53,603 bases of DNA from Bacteroidota bacterium (GCA_013376995.1 JACAAZ010000001.1:173586-227188); one strand, 5' to 3'; counted from the first letter of the stretch, positions 9,626-17,793 are shown. Notes: a model not told the origin generated them from the sequence alone. Translations and numbers: made by a program.

Positions 9626-9895
9626 TCAGGAAATAGCTGATAATTCTTTGCCAGCTTTAAATTTGGCAACTTTCTTAGCGCTAATTGTAATTTCCTTACC
9701 AGTTTGTGGATTACGTCCTTTGCGGGCAGCGCGTTTTGAAACAGAAAAAGTTCCAAATCCCACGAGAGCAACCTTATCACCTTTCTTAAGTACCTTGTGG
9801 GTAACAGCGATAAAGGAATCCAATGCTTTCTTGGCACCTGCTTTTGTTAAGCCAGCGTCTGCAGCAATTGCATCAATTAATTCTGCCTTGTTCAT
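9626..9895 (-). CDS. HU-family nucleoid DNA-binding protein (copy 1)
   Basis: Small basic histone-like protein that bends DNA. The 89-aa sequence has the HU fold throughout. It has [10 protein letters not shown] at the N-terminus, the GFGTFSV strand, and the conserved [10 protein letters not shown] arm tip with the proline that intercalates DNA. It is a close paralogue of the gene 166 bp upstream (10062-10334). The two differ mostly in the N-terminal helices and the C-terminus. Each has its own full promoter, so they are separate transcription units. Confidence 0.95.
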   Translation of the reverse strand: MNKAELIDAIAADAGLTKAGAKKALDSFIAVTHKVLKKGDKVALVGFGTFSVSKRAARKGRNPQTGKEITISAKKVAKFKAGKELSAIS

Positions 9896-9936
9896 GTTTT
9901 TGAGATTTTAATTAATAAAGGTTAACTGATATTATA

Positions 9937-9967
9937 CAAAAATAAGGTATTTGCATTTAAATGCAAC
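9937..9967 (-). promoter_or_regulatory. HU copy 1 promoter (TTG-N20-TATTTTTG)
   Basis: On the minus strand, TTG at 9967-9965 is followed after 20 bases by TATTTTTG at 9944-9937. This is an exact match to the two-part Bacteroidota consensus. The HU start codon is 42 bases downstream. Confidence 0.75.
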
Positions 9968-10015
9968 GAGATTAAAAAAAACACTTATTTGAGTTCCTCT
10001 GACTGCCACAAATAA

Positions 10016-10041
10016 AAAAGCCCCGGGGTTACCGAAGCTTT
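10016..10041 (-). terminator. Possible terminator of HU copy 2
   Basis: An interrupted stem, AAAGC with GCTTT enclosing CGG with CCG, lies 21 bases beyond the HU copy 2 stop. On the minus strand it is followed by CTTTTTTATTTG. The pairing is imperfect, so this is tentative. Confidence 0.4.
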
Positions 10042-10061
10042 CTTATTATTCCAAAGCAAGC

Positions 10062-10334
10062 TTATTTAACTGCTTTTGAAAGGTCAGCACCAGCTTTGAA
10101 CTTAACGACTTTCTTGGCACCAATTTTAATTTCTTTGCCAGTCTGTGGATTGCGGCCTTTGCGGGCAGCACGCTTTGCAACTGAGAATGATCCGAATCCT
10201 ACCAGTGCAACCCTGTCGCCTTTTTTCAGAGCCTTATGAGTAGCAGCGAGGAAAGAATCCAATGCCCTTTTAGCATCAGCTTTGGTCATACCGGCTTCTG
10301 CAGCCATTGCTTCAATTAATTCTGCCTTGTTCAT
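10062..10334 (-). CDS. HU-family nucleoid DNA-binding protein (copy 2)
   Basis: A 90-aa HU homologue with the same landmarks as copy 1: MNKAELIEAM, GFGSFSV, and [12 protein letters not shown] at the arm tip. Copy 1 and copy 2 share long identical stretches around the arm, indicating a tandem duplication. This copy has more Ala/Lys substitutions, for example in the DRALVGFG-adjacent segment and a KAVK tail. It may form heterodimers with copy 1; that is inference from HU biology. Confidence 0.95.
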   Translation of the reverse strand: MNKAELIEAMAAEAGMTKADAKRALDSFLAATHKALKKGDRVALVGFGSFSVAKRAARKGRNPQTGKEIKIGAKKVVKFKAGADLSKAVK

Positions 10335-10376
10335 TTTTGTTGAGGTTTAAATTAATAATGGTTAATTAATGTATCA

Positions 10377-10406
10377 CAAATATAGTCTATTCTTAGCTAA
10401 AATCAA
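10377..10406 (-). promoter_or_regulatory. HU copy 2 promoter (TTG-N19-TATATTTG)
   Basis: On the minus strand, TTG at 10406-10404 is followed after 19 bases by TATATTTG at 10384-10377. This is a full Bacteroidota consensus promoter, 43 bases upstream of the start codon. Confidence 0.75.
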
Positions 10407-10517
10407 GGGTTTGCTGCTTAACACCCTCCAAAATGTTAATAAAGTAGGCACTTTGTTGAAAACTTCGCTAGATATTAGCTGATTTTAGAGGCTTTTTGCC
10501 AAAATAAATTCAAATTA

Positions 10518-11486
10518 TTATTGCATTTTCCAGTTGCCGTCAATCGGAAATCCCCGCAGAAATTCAGGAGTTGTCATCCTTTTCTTCCCTTCGAGCTGCA
10601 AATCAATGATCTGTAAGCTTACATCAGCTGTTTTTACTTCAAGAAGGTTTTTACGGTCAGTAATTAAAGTGCCTGCAGAACAATCAAGGATATCAGGCTT
10701 TAAGACAGACTTGAATATTTTAAGGGAATATACCTTTCCATCGGGTGAAAGAAGTGATGTATAAGCACCTGGAACGGGACTTAGTCCCCTGATCCTGTTG
10801 TGCAGTTGGAAAGCAGTTTGATTCCAGTCGAGCTGGCAGTCTTCTTTAAATATCTTTGGAGCAGGTTTTAACTCAACTATTTCAGTGATCATATCACCCT
10901 GTTCTCTAAGAGGCACCTGCCCGGTACTGATCGTATTGAGCGTATCAACAACGAGTTGCGCTCCTGCTAAAGACATCCTGTCGTGAAGAGTTCCTGCTGT
11001 GTCATCCTCCCGGATTGGTAATTTCTGAAACAAAATAATTTTGCCTGTATCGATCTCATGGTCCAGGAAGAATGTTGTGATCCCCGTCTCTTTTTCTCCA
11101 TTTATAAGCGCCCAGTTAATCGGGGCAGCTCCACGGTACTGTGGCAGGAGGGAGGCATGCAGGTTGAAGGTTCCTAGGGCCGGCATTTGCCATACATCCC
11201 TGGGTAACATCCGGAATGCTACTACCACCTGGAGATTGGCCTTGAATGAGCGAAGTTCTTCAATGAAAGAAGGATCTTTCAGGCTGACAGGCTGAAGGAC
11301 GTGCAGCTTATGCTCAAGAGCAAATTCCTTAACCGGTGATTGCCTCAATGCTCTCCCGCGCCCAGCGGGTTTGTCGGGGGCAGTAATGATGGCACAGACT
11401 TCAAATCCCGAATCCAGAATCGCCTTTAAAGGGGCAACAGCAAAATCTGGTGTGCCCATAAATATGATCCGTAGTTTTTGCTTCAT
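10518..11486 (-). CDS. fmt: Methionyl-tRNA formyltransferase
   Basis: Formylates Met-tRNA(fMet) for translation initiation. The N-terminal formyltransferase domain shows FMGTPDFA, the flexible-loop TAPDKPAGRGR, the catalytic NLHASLLPQYRGAAP with Asn and His, and the FFLDHEIDTG motif with the catalytic Asp. The C-terminal OB-like domain covers about residues 205-315. The 322-aa length is standard. Its partner enzyme, peptide deformylase, is encoded 39 kb away at 49915, not adjacent as in many bacteria. A terminator separates it from the upstream TPR gene, so it may have its own promoter. Confidence 0.96.
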   Translation of the reverse strand: MKQKLRIIFMGTPDFAVAPLKAILDSGFEVCAIITAPDKPAGRGRALRQSPVKEFALEHKLHVLQPVSLKDPSFIEELRSFKANLQVVVAFRMLPRDVWQMPALGTFNLHASLLPQYRGAAPINWALINGEKETGITTFFLDHEIDTGKIILFQKLPIREDDTAGTLHDRMSLAGAQLVVDTLNTISTGQVPLREQGDMITEIVELKPAPKIFKEDCQLDWNQTAFQLHNRIRGLSPVPGAYTSLLSPDGKVYSLKIFKSVLKPDILDCSAGTLITDRKNLLEVKTADVSLQIIDLQLEGKKRMTTPEFLRGFPIDGNWKMQ

Positions 11487-11503
11487 CCTACCCCCAAAAA
11501 TAA

Positions 11504-11530
11504 AAAATACCTGAACAAGCCAGGTATTTT
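11504..11530 (-). terminator. Intrinsic terminator downstream of the TPR membrane protein
   Basis: A perfect 10-bp stem, AAAATACCTG (11504-11513) with CAGGTATTTT (11521-11530), has a 7-base loop. On the minus strand it leads into TATTTTTTATTTTTG. It lies 22 bases beyond the TPR gene stop and 18 bases before fmt. Confidence 0.85.
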
Positions 11531-11552
11531 CATTTCATCTAAATGTATCTTA

Positions 11553-12242
11553 TTATTTACCTGCCAGTAATTTGGCACGTTCTATATACTTTTCTATATC
11601 ACGGGCTTCAAGGCTTTTGTAATGTTCTTTCTGGATCTTTTCATAGGTCTCAATTGCCTTGTCGTATTTTCCCATATCCTCGTAAATCCATGCTGCACGC
11701 ATAAGGTAAATAGGAGAAGACAGATCATTATTGCTGCGGTCAACAGCTTTCAGATAATAGTCAAGCGCTTCATCTTTCTTTCCTAATTCCATATAAGCGT
11801 CACCAATACCACCCAATGCCATCGGGGCAACCATATCATCATTGCCGCTGAATTTTTTCAGGTAGGTGATGGCGTCTTCAAATTTGCCTTGCTTCAGGTA
11901 TATGATCCCTGCATAATACTTTGACAGGTTGCAGGCTTTGGTCATGCTGTAGTCATCGATAATTCCCAAAAAGCCGACAGAACTTCCATCACCATTGAGA
12001 GCTTTATTAAGTGAATCTTCTTCGAAATATTTCTGAGCCATAAACATCTGGCTCTGAGCTTCTTTCTCTCTCGGGACAAGGAACAGGCGTTGGAAAGCAA
12101 AGATGCCCAAACCAATGACGATAATAGCGCCAATGATGATCATCAGGGTTTTCTGGTGCCTTTCAATGAACTGTTCAGATTTACTTAATGCTTCCTCAAC
12201 TACGTGGATTTTATCTTCCGTATTGTCAGTCTTTTTGGCCAT
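11553..12242 (-). CDS. Membrane-anchored tetratricopeptide-repeat protein
   Basis: 229 aa. A charged N-terminal segment is followed by one membrane helix (about residues 32-51, IIIGAIIVIGLGIFAFQ). The rest, residues 60-225, is predicted periplasmic and holds several TPR units, for example KYYAGIIYLKQGKFEDAITY, GIGDAYMELGKKDEALDYY and AAWIYEDMGKYDKAIETYE. The architecture resembles YfgM-type chaperone proteins. The function is not known from the sequence. A TACTTTTG element (12269-12262 on the minus strand) lies 20 bases upstream of the start and is the likely promoter -7 box. It is followed by its own terminator. Confidence 0.85.
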   Translation of the reverse strand: MAKKTDNTEDKIHVVEEALSKSEQFIERHQKTLMIIIGAIIVIGLGIFAFQRLFLVPREKEAQSQMFMAQKYFEEDSLNKALNGDGSSVGFLGIIDDYSMTKACNLSKYYAGIIYLKQGKFEDAITYLKKFSGNDDMVAPMALGGIGDAYMELGKKDEALDYYLKAVDRSNNDLSSPIYLMRAAWIYEDMGKYDKAIETYEKIQKEHYKSLEARDIEKYIERAKLLAGK

Positions 12243-12389
12243 AATGCTTAATTTTGAGGCGCAAAAGTAAATTTTTTTTCTGAATTAACACATCTCAAAA
12301 GCATTTTTTACTAACAAAACTCTAACTGTCAATTCACTTGCCGAGATTTGCCAGTGCATTTTTACTTTATCAGGCTCATCGAAATACCT

Positions 12390-13196
12390 ATGCACAAGTC
12401 AGTTTTAATATTCCTTATAGTACTTTTCAGTCATTCAGCATTCGCGGGATGGATACTGACAGGCAGGTACCTGGATCAGAATGGTAAGACTATTATGCAG
12501 CGGTATTTTATTCAGGACTACAATGTTAAATTTGAGCAATACGATATCATTTACACTTTTAACCTCAAAACCCACACACTGATCCTGGTAGATCCTGTCA
12601 GGCTGCTTTACTATAAAGGCACCATTGAAAAATACATCGAAGGCTGCCTGAGGCAAAAAAATGAAAGGCTTCAGAAACTTATGGAAGAAATCCCTGCAGA
12701 TCAAAGGGAAGAATATAAGACAAAGTATTCAGCACAATTCGCAGGTTTCGGGAAACCTGTGCAGGTAACAAAAGATTCTATCAGTATAGTTCCCCTGGAT
12801 GACTCACTCAAGGTATTTGGAAAAGCAACGGATAAATATGAAATTCGGCTTAACAACCGGAAGGCTGAAGAACTTTGGATATCTCCTGCACTGTTGATCA
12901 ACGCTCAGTTTGATTGGAGGGCCTTCCTATACTTTATTTCCGTGCTTGAACCTGATAATATGCCTTTGCAATACATGGCTTCGAATCCTTACCTGGATCT
13001 GCTTGGAACCGGATTTCCTGTCAGGAGAATACTCGTTTTTAATGGATACAGGAATGATTTCCAGATAAATAAAGCAGAAGAAAAAGTTATTCCCGGGTAT
13101 GAATTTGGCATCCCGGCTCTCTGCAAGGAGGTGCCAGTTTCACAATGGATTAACAGGGACCAGGACATGAATCCGAATTATGATGATTATGAGTGA
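12390..13196 (+). CDS. Exported hypothetical protein
   Basis: 268 aa from ATG 12390, where a clean signal peptide begins (MHKSVLIFLIVLFSHSAFA, cleavage after AFA). The longer TTG form starting at 12348 would bury that signal, so it is rejected. The mature part is mixed alpha/beta without a motif I recognise. It includes GRYLDQNGKTIMQRYFIQD and an amphipathic segment near 95-120. It resembles periplasmic DUF4412-like proteins only loosely. The gene overlaps the following methyltransferase start by 8 bp, implying translational coupling. Confidence 0.8.
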   Translation: MHKSVLIFLIVLFSHSAFAGWILTGRYLDQNGKTIMQRYFIQDYNVKFEQYDIIYTFNLKTHTLILVDPVRLLYYKGTIEKYIEGCLRQKNERLQKLMEEIPADQREEYKTKYSAQFAGFGKPVQVTKDSISIVPLDDSLKVFGKATDKYEIRLNNRKAEELWISPALLINAQFDWRAFLYFISVLEPDNMPLQYMASNPYLDLLGTGFPVRRILVFNGYRNDFQINKAEEKVIPGYEFGIPALCKEVPVSQWINRDQDMNPNYDDYE

Positions 13197-13887
13197 GCAA
13201 CTACCCGATTTTGACACGAAAAGGAAATTGCGTGATTACCTTGCAGGATTTATTACTGAACGAAGGTTCTCCCTCTTTAATAAGGTAATCAGTAACCGGA
13301 CCAGGTATGTGAGCCTCATCCTGGAAGATATTTACCAGTCGCACAATGCCAGCGCTGTTTTGCGTTCATGCGATTGTTTTGGGGTACAGGATGTCCACAT
13401 TATTGAGAATAAAAACCTTTACGAGGTAAACCCGGATGTAGCCCTGGGATCTTCACAATGGTTAACCCTGCAGAAATACAATGGCCTTGAGAATAATACG
13501 ACTGACTGCATTCAACGGATGAAAGGACAGGGTTATAGAATTATTGCCACTACACCAAGGGAAGACGCTCCATTGCTCGATGACTTTGATGTGAAAGCAG
13601 GAAAATTTGCACTCATGTTTGGGACTGAACAGGAAGGATTGACAGATAATGCATTTCAATTGGCTGATGAATTTGTCAGGATACCCATGTTTGGATTTAC
13701 GGAAAGCTTTAATATTTCTGTTTCTGCCGCTTTATGCCTGTTCCACTTTACTTCTGCCATCCGCAAACAGAAAGTTGACTGGGAACTTACGGAAACTGAA
13801 AAATTGGATGTTCAACTGGATTGGTTGCGTGCAACCATCAAGGAAAGTGAAATGATTGAAAAAATGTTTTATAAGAAAAATAATTGA
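13189..13887 (+). CDS. trmH: tRNA/rRNA 2'-O-methyltransferase, SpoU/TrmH family
   Basis: SPOUT-fold RNA ribose methyltransferase, probably for tRNA G18. Motif 1 is SHNASAVLRSCDCFG (N and R conserved). Motif 2 is MFGTEQEGL, and motif 3 is IPMFGFTESFNISVSAAL, with the trefoil-knot SAM site. ATG codons at 13180, 13183 and 13189 are in frame. The last (MSEQLPDF) is preferred for the least overlap with the upstream gene. TrmH rather than another SpoU member is inferred from length (about 232 aa) and the GFTESFNIS motif. Confidence 0.85.
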   Translation: MSEQLPDFDTKRKLRDYLAGFITERRFSLFNKVISNRTRYVSLILEDIYQSHNASAVLRSCDCFGVQDVHIIENKNLYEVNPDVALGSSQWLTLQKYNGLENNTTDCIQRMKGQGYRIIATTPREDAPLLDDFDVKAGKFALMFGTEQEGLTDNAFQLADEFVRIPMFGFTESFNISVSAALCLFHFTSAIRKQKVDWELTETEKLDVQLDWLRATIKESEMIEKMFYKKNN

Positions 13888-13894
13888 AATTTTC

Positions 13895-13926
13895 TTGGAA
13901 AAGGATACATAGTTTTCCTATTTTTA
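13895..13926 (+). promoter_or_regulatory. THX promoter (TTG-N21-TATTTTTA)
   Basis: TTG at 13895-13897 and TATTTTTA at 13919-13926 are 21 bases apart. The last base deviates from TAnnTTTG. It lies 32 bases before the THX ATG. Confidence 0.5.
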
Positions 13927-13957
13927 CAGCAAATGAACTATTCTAAATCAATTAAAC

Positions 13958-14272
13958 ATGGGAAAAGGAGATAAGAAATCGCGTAGGGGCAAGATTCATA
14001 TCGGCAGTTATGGTACCCGGAGGCCCCGGAGTAAAAATCAATATGTACCCGAAATTGCAACACCCAAGGTGAAGGAAAAATCAGCAAAACCTGCTCCTGA
14101 ACCAGCAAAGAAAGTAGCTAAGGCAGCTCCTGTAGCAGAGCCAGTAGTTGAGATCGTTGAAGTTCCCGTTGTTGCTGAAGTAGTTCCCGAAACTGCAGCT
14201 GTTGAGGCTGAAGCTGAAGTGAAGAAAGCTCCCCGCAAAACAACCAAAAAGACTAAGGAAGCTACCGAATAA
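13958..14272 (+). CDS. Small ribosomal subunit protein THX (bTHX) with long C-terminal extension
   Basis: The first roughly 28 residues (MGKGDKKSRRGKIHIGSYG, then TRRPRSKNQ) match the very short basic THX peptide of the 30S subunit head. Family members are often only 25-50 aa, but this ORF continues to 104 aa. The extension is low-complexity Ala/Val/Pro/Glu with Lys-rich ends, including PAPEPAKKVAKAAP and a KKAPRKTTKKTK tail. A promoter precedes it and a strong terminator follows, so the full ORF appears to be a genuine single-gene unit. The role of the extension is unknown. Confidence 0.85.
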   Translation: MGKGDKKSRRGKIHIGSYGTRRPRSKNQYVPEIATPKVKEKSAKPAPEPAKKVAKAAPVAEPVVEIVEVPVVAEVVPETAAVEAEAEVKKAPRKTTKKTKEATE

Positions 14273-14293
14273 AAGATTTTCGAAGCGTATTTA

Positions 14294-15691
14294 TTAAGGA
14301 TGTGAGGTGGCATTGCTCCTCACATTTTTTTTATAGATCTCACCCCTGTGCTCAAAGTTCTTGAACATATCAAAGCTGGAAGCAGCAGGTGAAAGCAGGC
14401 ATATCTTTCCTTTAACAGTGACCCTTTTAGCTATTTCTACAACTTCTTCATAATTGCCTGCTTCATAAATTGCTTGCCCGGCCTGAATTCCTGAAGTGAG
14501 CAATTCAGATTTCATTCGTTTGCCTGCTTCGCCGATGAAAATAAGGTTGTCTATTCCTGAATGAACCAGGAAAGGATAAAGAATATGATAATCAATACCC
14601 CGGTCATATCCGCCAAGGATAAGTGTGCCAACCTTTTGAAGCGTTTTTACCGCTTCAATGGTTGCCTCAGGGATAGTGGCAATTGAATCATTGAAATACT
14701 GGATACCATCGTATTCTCCGACAAACTCAATTCTGTGCTCCAGCCCTTTAAATGAGGAAATTGCTTTTCGCATCTTCTCAGGTGAAACCCCGGCAATATG
14801 GCAGGCTGTTACAGCAGCCATGATATTCGAAAAATTGTGCTCCCCCGGCAGGCTTAATGAAGGTGACACATCGAAAAGCTTTTTAATGGAACCTTCTCTT
14901 TTCATCCAGACTGCATTCTCAGTCCTGAAAATCCCGTCTGAAGAAAGGGGATGAAGTGAGTAAGGCAATAAAATATGCTGGAGTGGTTCACTTTCCTCTA
15001 CCAGTTTATCCAGAAGTTTGTTATCAGAACTGTAAATAAAAAAATCGTTCTTATCCTGGAACTTCCCAATATTCATCTTTGCTTGCTGGTAGGCCTCATA
15101 ATTCACATAATGGTCCAGGTGCTCCTGGAAAATATTGAGCAGCAATGCAATATGAGGCGATTTACTAAGGAATTCCAGTTGGTGGGAGGAAAGCTCCATC
15201 ACGATCAGGGTAGCCTCTGTAATCTCAGGTATGCCTTCAAAAGGGGGAAGACCAATATTGCCTAGCAAGATCGAGTGAAAACCTGAACAGGAAAGTATGT
15301 GATGAATAAGGCTTGATGTAGTGCTTTTGCCTTTTGTACCGGTTACGCCAATAACCTGTTTTCCGTATTCCTGCAGGAAAAGGCTGGTCTGGGAGGTAAT
15401 CCGGCTCTTGTCAAACCCTTCAGGAAGTACATGGAAAGATATCCCCGGGGCTTTAATTACAAGATCATAATTCAACAATTGCTTCATACAACCGGAACCA
15501 AGATGAAGGATTGCCTTTGGATCTGAAGATAGATCAGGATCTTTCGATATCTCCTCATTATTGTCAATAATGCCAAGAAGTTTTTCAGGGAACAAGTTTC
15601 GGATCAGGTTGTAGCTGGAACGTCCTTCACGCCCGTACCCAAGAATGGCAACTCTCTTCCCTTCGGTCAGCCGGTTTATTAATTCCTTCAT
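14294..15691 (-). CDS. murD: MurD-family UDP-MurNAc-L-Ala--glutamate ligase (candidate MurD2, L-Glu-specific)
   Basis: ATP-dependent Mur ligase adding the second amino acid of the stem peptide. The N-terminal Rossmann-like domain has ILGYGREG. The central ATPase domain has GVTGTKGKSTTS (115-126), GNIGLP (144-149), ELSSHQLE, and the NIFQEHLDHY segment. A C-terminal ligase domain has GGYDRGID and LLSPAASSFDMF. The 465-aa length is normal. The start ATG overlaps the stop of the upstream gene (ATGA), so the two are translationally coupled. Because that partner looks like MurL, this ligase may use L-Glu, as Xanthomonas MurD2 does. The substrate is inference; a standard D-Glu MurD cannot be excluded from sequence alone. 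Confidence 0.9.
   Translation of the reverse strand: MKELINRLTEGKRVAILGYGREGRSSYNLIRNLFPEKLLGIIDNNEEISKDPDLSSDPKAILHLGSGCMKQLLNYDLVIKAPGISFHVLPEGFDKSRITSQTSLFLQEYGKQVIGVTGTKGKSTTSSLIHHILSCSGFHSILLGNIGLPPFEGIPEITEATLIVMELSSHQLEFLSKSPHIALLLNIFQEHLDHYVNYEAYQQAKMNIGKFQDKNDFFIYSSDNKLLDKLVEESEPLQHILLPYSLHPLSSDGIFRTENAVWMKREGSIKKLFDVSPSLSLPGEHNFSNIMAAVTACHIAGVSPEKMRKAISSFKGLEHRIEFVGEYDGIQYFNDSIATIPEATIEAVKTLQKVGTLILGGYDRGIDYHILYPFLVHSGIDNLIFIGEAGKRMKSELLTSGIQAGQAIYEAGNYEEVVEIAKRVTVKGKICLLSPAASSFDMFKNFEHRGEIYKKNVRSNATSHP
14300..14332 (+). terminator. THX terminator, inside the 3' end of murD
   Basis: Stem ATGTGAGG (14300-14307) and CCTCACAT (14318-14325) with a 10-base loop is followed by a T8 run to 14332. 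It serves the + strand THX gene while coding, on the other strand, for the last codons of murD. Confidence 0.85.
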
Positions 15692-17070
15692 GAAATTGCA
15701 GACTTGATGATATCCAGGAAGCGCTGTCCTAAGAAATGCTGTCCATTGATTTCATGCAGCAATTGGTAGGACTGAACTGGATGATATTGGTTGAAATTGG
15801 AAGTATTGCTATAGTAGTCGATCAGTAAAGGCCATTTTTCTTTTGCATGTTCCTGGATGAACATTTGAAGTGCAGCATTTACTTCTTCAATAGTGCCGAC
15901 ACATTCAAAGGGCTTGACAGCATCCATGCCGGTAAGTTCTTTAAGATATCCTATCATTCCTGCATCTTCATAAAGGTTCTTGCCAAAAATCTGGATCAGT
16001 TCATTCAGGGGGATAAAGGGGCTCAGGATAATCCAGGCAAAAAGGCATTTTGGACAATGCCCGCACCATACATCAGTCTTGGATCCTACGTTGCAGCTTT
16101 TAAAAACCGGGTAGTACCTTACCTGCCTGGAGAATAGCATGGCAATCTGCAGTTCGCTCAGGGGCCGAAGGAAACTAAAATAGTTGAAGTCAGCTGAGAT
16201 GTATTTTGCAACATATTCCCTGAAATCTTTTTCAAAAGAGTAGGATTTGGAATACTGATGATTTACTTCAGTCCCGGCAACCGTTGGCTCATTGGCAGAT
16301 GACTCGTTTGACAATGCGATATGCCTGCAACCATAGATCGATGCAACCAGGAGGGTATAAAATGCCAGCAGGGCTGAAAATGGCGTATGGCCATTGAGAA
16401 AGCCTTCACTGTTCAGTTTGAGAAGCAACGGATCGATGCTGCGATTGACCTCTGCGATCTGAAGATTGGAAAATCCGGCCTTATTGCAAGTCTCAACACT
16501 GGCTCCCCTCGGATTAAGGATGAATGGACGAACTTCATAATCATTTCTAAGCAGTTCCAGTGTGACAACTGAATCCTTGCCACCGCCTATGGGTACCAAT
16601 ATGCAGTCAGAAAGTTCAATACCTGAACTCTCATGATTTTTGCCTTCAGATTCAATTGTCAGGAAATCCTCCATCGAAACCTTAATGCCATTTGTAAAAA
16701 AGAACTCACCCAGGCCTTGATAATATACATTTTTCCACCACTTTACCTGGCCTTTGTCAAGGCTGACACCTTTTACTTTGATCACCTCAGGACAAGCAGC
16801 TTTCCAATAGCTTATCAATTCTATCATCCCGATGTGAAACAGCAGGTTCTGAAATAAGGATGACGTTATGAATTTTTCATCGAGTTTCTTTTTCAGGTTT
16901 GATTTAACTGGGAAATGGAATTTCGGGCGGAAAATATGGGTGTCAGAAAGATTGAAATGATATTCAACTAGGATACCATCGACCTGGACTTTGCTGTAAA
17001 ACCCTTCATACGACAAAAATGGAAATTTTTCCCGGAATGAGTTGAATTTCAGCTGACCAGGGGTTTGCAT
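15688..17070 (-). CDS. murL: Probable UDP-MurNAc-L-Ala-L-Glu epimerase (MurL-like PP-loop protein)
   Basis: 460 aa, no signal peptide. Residues 160-167 read PIGGGKDS, a PP-loop (ATP pyrophosphatase) motif. Further on are SNESSANEP (254-262) and a cysteine cluster C326, C336, C339, C342 (WCGHCPKC). This pattern, together with immediate coupling to a MurD-type ligase, fits MurL. That Xanthomonas enzyme uses ATP to epimerise the L-Glu of UDP-MurNAc-L-Ala-L-Glu. A TACTTTTG element (17136-17129, minus strand) lies 59 bases upstream. Assignment rests on recalled family features and gene order, not on alignment. A different PP-loop enzyme acting on the MurD product is the main alternative. Confidence 0.75.
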   Translation of the reverse strand: MQTPGQLKFNSFREKFPFLSYEGFYSKVQVDGILVEYHFNLSDTHIFRPKFHFPVKSNLKKKLDEKFITSSLFQNLLFHIGMIELISYWKAACPEVIKVKGVSLDKGQVKWWKNVYYQGLGEFFFTNGIKVSMEDFLTIESEGKNHESSGIELSDCILVPIGGGKDSVVTLELLRNDYEVRPFILNPRGASVETCNKAGFSNLQIAEVNRSIDPLLLKLNSEGFLNGHTPFSALLAFYTLLVASIYGCRHIALSNESSANEPTVAGTEVNHQYSKSYSFEKDFREYVAKYISADFNYFSFLRPLSELQIAMLFSRQVRYYPVFKSCNVGSKTDVWCGHCPKCLFAWIILSPFIPLNELIQIFGKNLYEDAGMIGYLKELTGMDAVKPFECVGTIEEVNAALQMFIQEHAKEKWPLLIDYYSNTSNFNQYHPVQSYQLLHEINGQHFLGQRFLDIIKSAIS

Positions 17071-17208
17071 ATTACTTTGGATTGTTTGGTTAATAAATAA
17101 AAAGAAGATTTAAGCGAGTATTAAACTTCAAAAGTAATCATTCAAATGCAAATAAATGTCCAATAGCTGCGTTATTAGGACATATCAGGTTTGAAGGGAT
17201 GGTTTTTG

Positions 17209-17216
17209 TAAATTTG
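17209..17216 (+). promoter_or_regulatory. yqgE promoter -7 element TAAATTTG
   Basis: Exact TAnnTTTG, 16 bases before the yqgE ATG. A TTTG at 17190-17193 is 15 bases upstream, a little close for a -33 box. Confidence 0.5.
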
Positions 17217-17232
17217 TAGTAAGAATCAACAT

Positions 17233-17793
17233 ATGAAGGCAACATTGGAACCCGAAAGTGGCAGGATATTGGTTAGTGAACCTTCACTTACTGATCGGTT
17301 CTTTGCGCATTCGGTAGTCCTTATAGCCGAACATGATACAGAAGGGAGCTTCGGGCTTATCATAAATAAACCTTCCAATATTCGATTAAGCCAGATTACC
17401 GACGAATTCCCCGGATTTGATCCTTACCTCTTCCTGGGAGGGCCCGTAAAAGTTGAGAACCTCTACTTCATACACACAAAAGGCGATATCATTGAAGGCA
17501 GCCTGAAAATTATGGATGGACTTTTTTGGGGAGGCAATGTAAAGCAGATCAAGCAGTTGATAAGGTCAAATCAATTATCTGAAAAGGATATCCGTTTTTT
17601 TATCGGATATGCCGGCTGGCAGCCCAGCCAACTTGCCAGGGAACTTTCAGAGAATTCATGGCTTGTGCTGAAAACTTCCGTGGATGAAGTCCTCAAAGTA
17701 AACACGGAAAGTGCCTGGCGCAAAATATTAATCTCAATGGGTGAAGAATATGCTCCCTGGGTCAACTATCCTGAAGACCCACAGATGAACTGA
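17233..17793 (+). CDS. yqgE: YqgE/AlgH family protein
   Basis: 186-aa cytosolic protein of the UPF0301 family. Visible family features are the N-terminal G-I-L-V-S-EPSL segment, FAHSVVLIAEHDTEGSFGLIINKP, the LFLGGPV turn, LFWGGN, and RFFIGYAGWQPSQL near residue 125. The biochemical role is not established. Some members are linked to alginate regulation, and in other bacteria the gene often neighbours ruvX, but here ruvX is 32 kb away. It is convergent with the rhomboid gene, 17 bp apart. Confidence 0.93.
   Translation: MKATLEPESGRILVSEPSLTDRFFAHSVVLIAEHDTEGSFGLIINKPSNIRLSQITDEFPGFDPYLFLGGPVKVENLYFIHTKGDIIEGSLKIMDGLFWGGNVKQIKQLIRSNQLSEKDIRFFIGYAGWQPSQLARELSENSWLVLKTSVDEVLKVNTESAWRKILISMGEEYAPWVNYPEDPQMN

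Noticed and set aside
12348-12389. N-terminal extension of the exported hypothetical from TTG 12348
   Set aside because: The extension would place 14 residues before a clean signal peptide that starts at ATG 12390.
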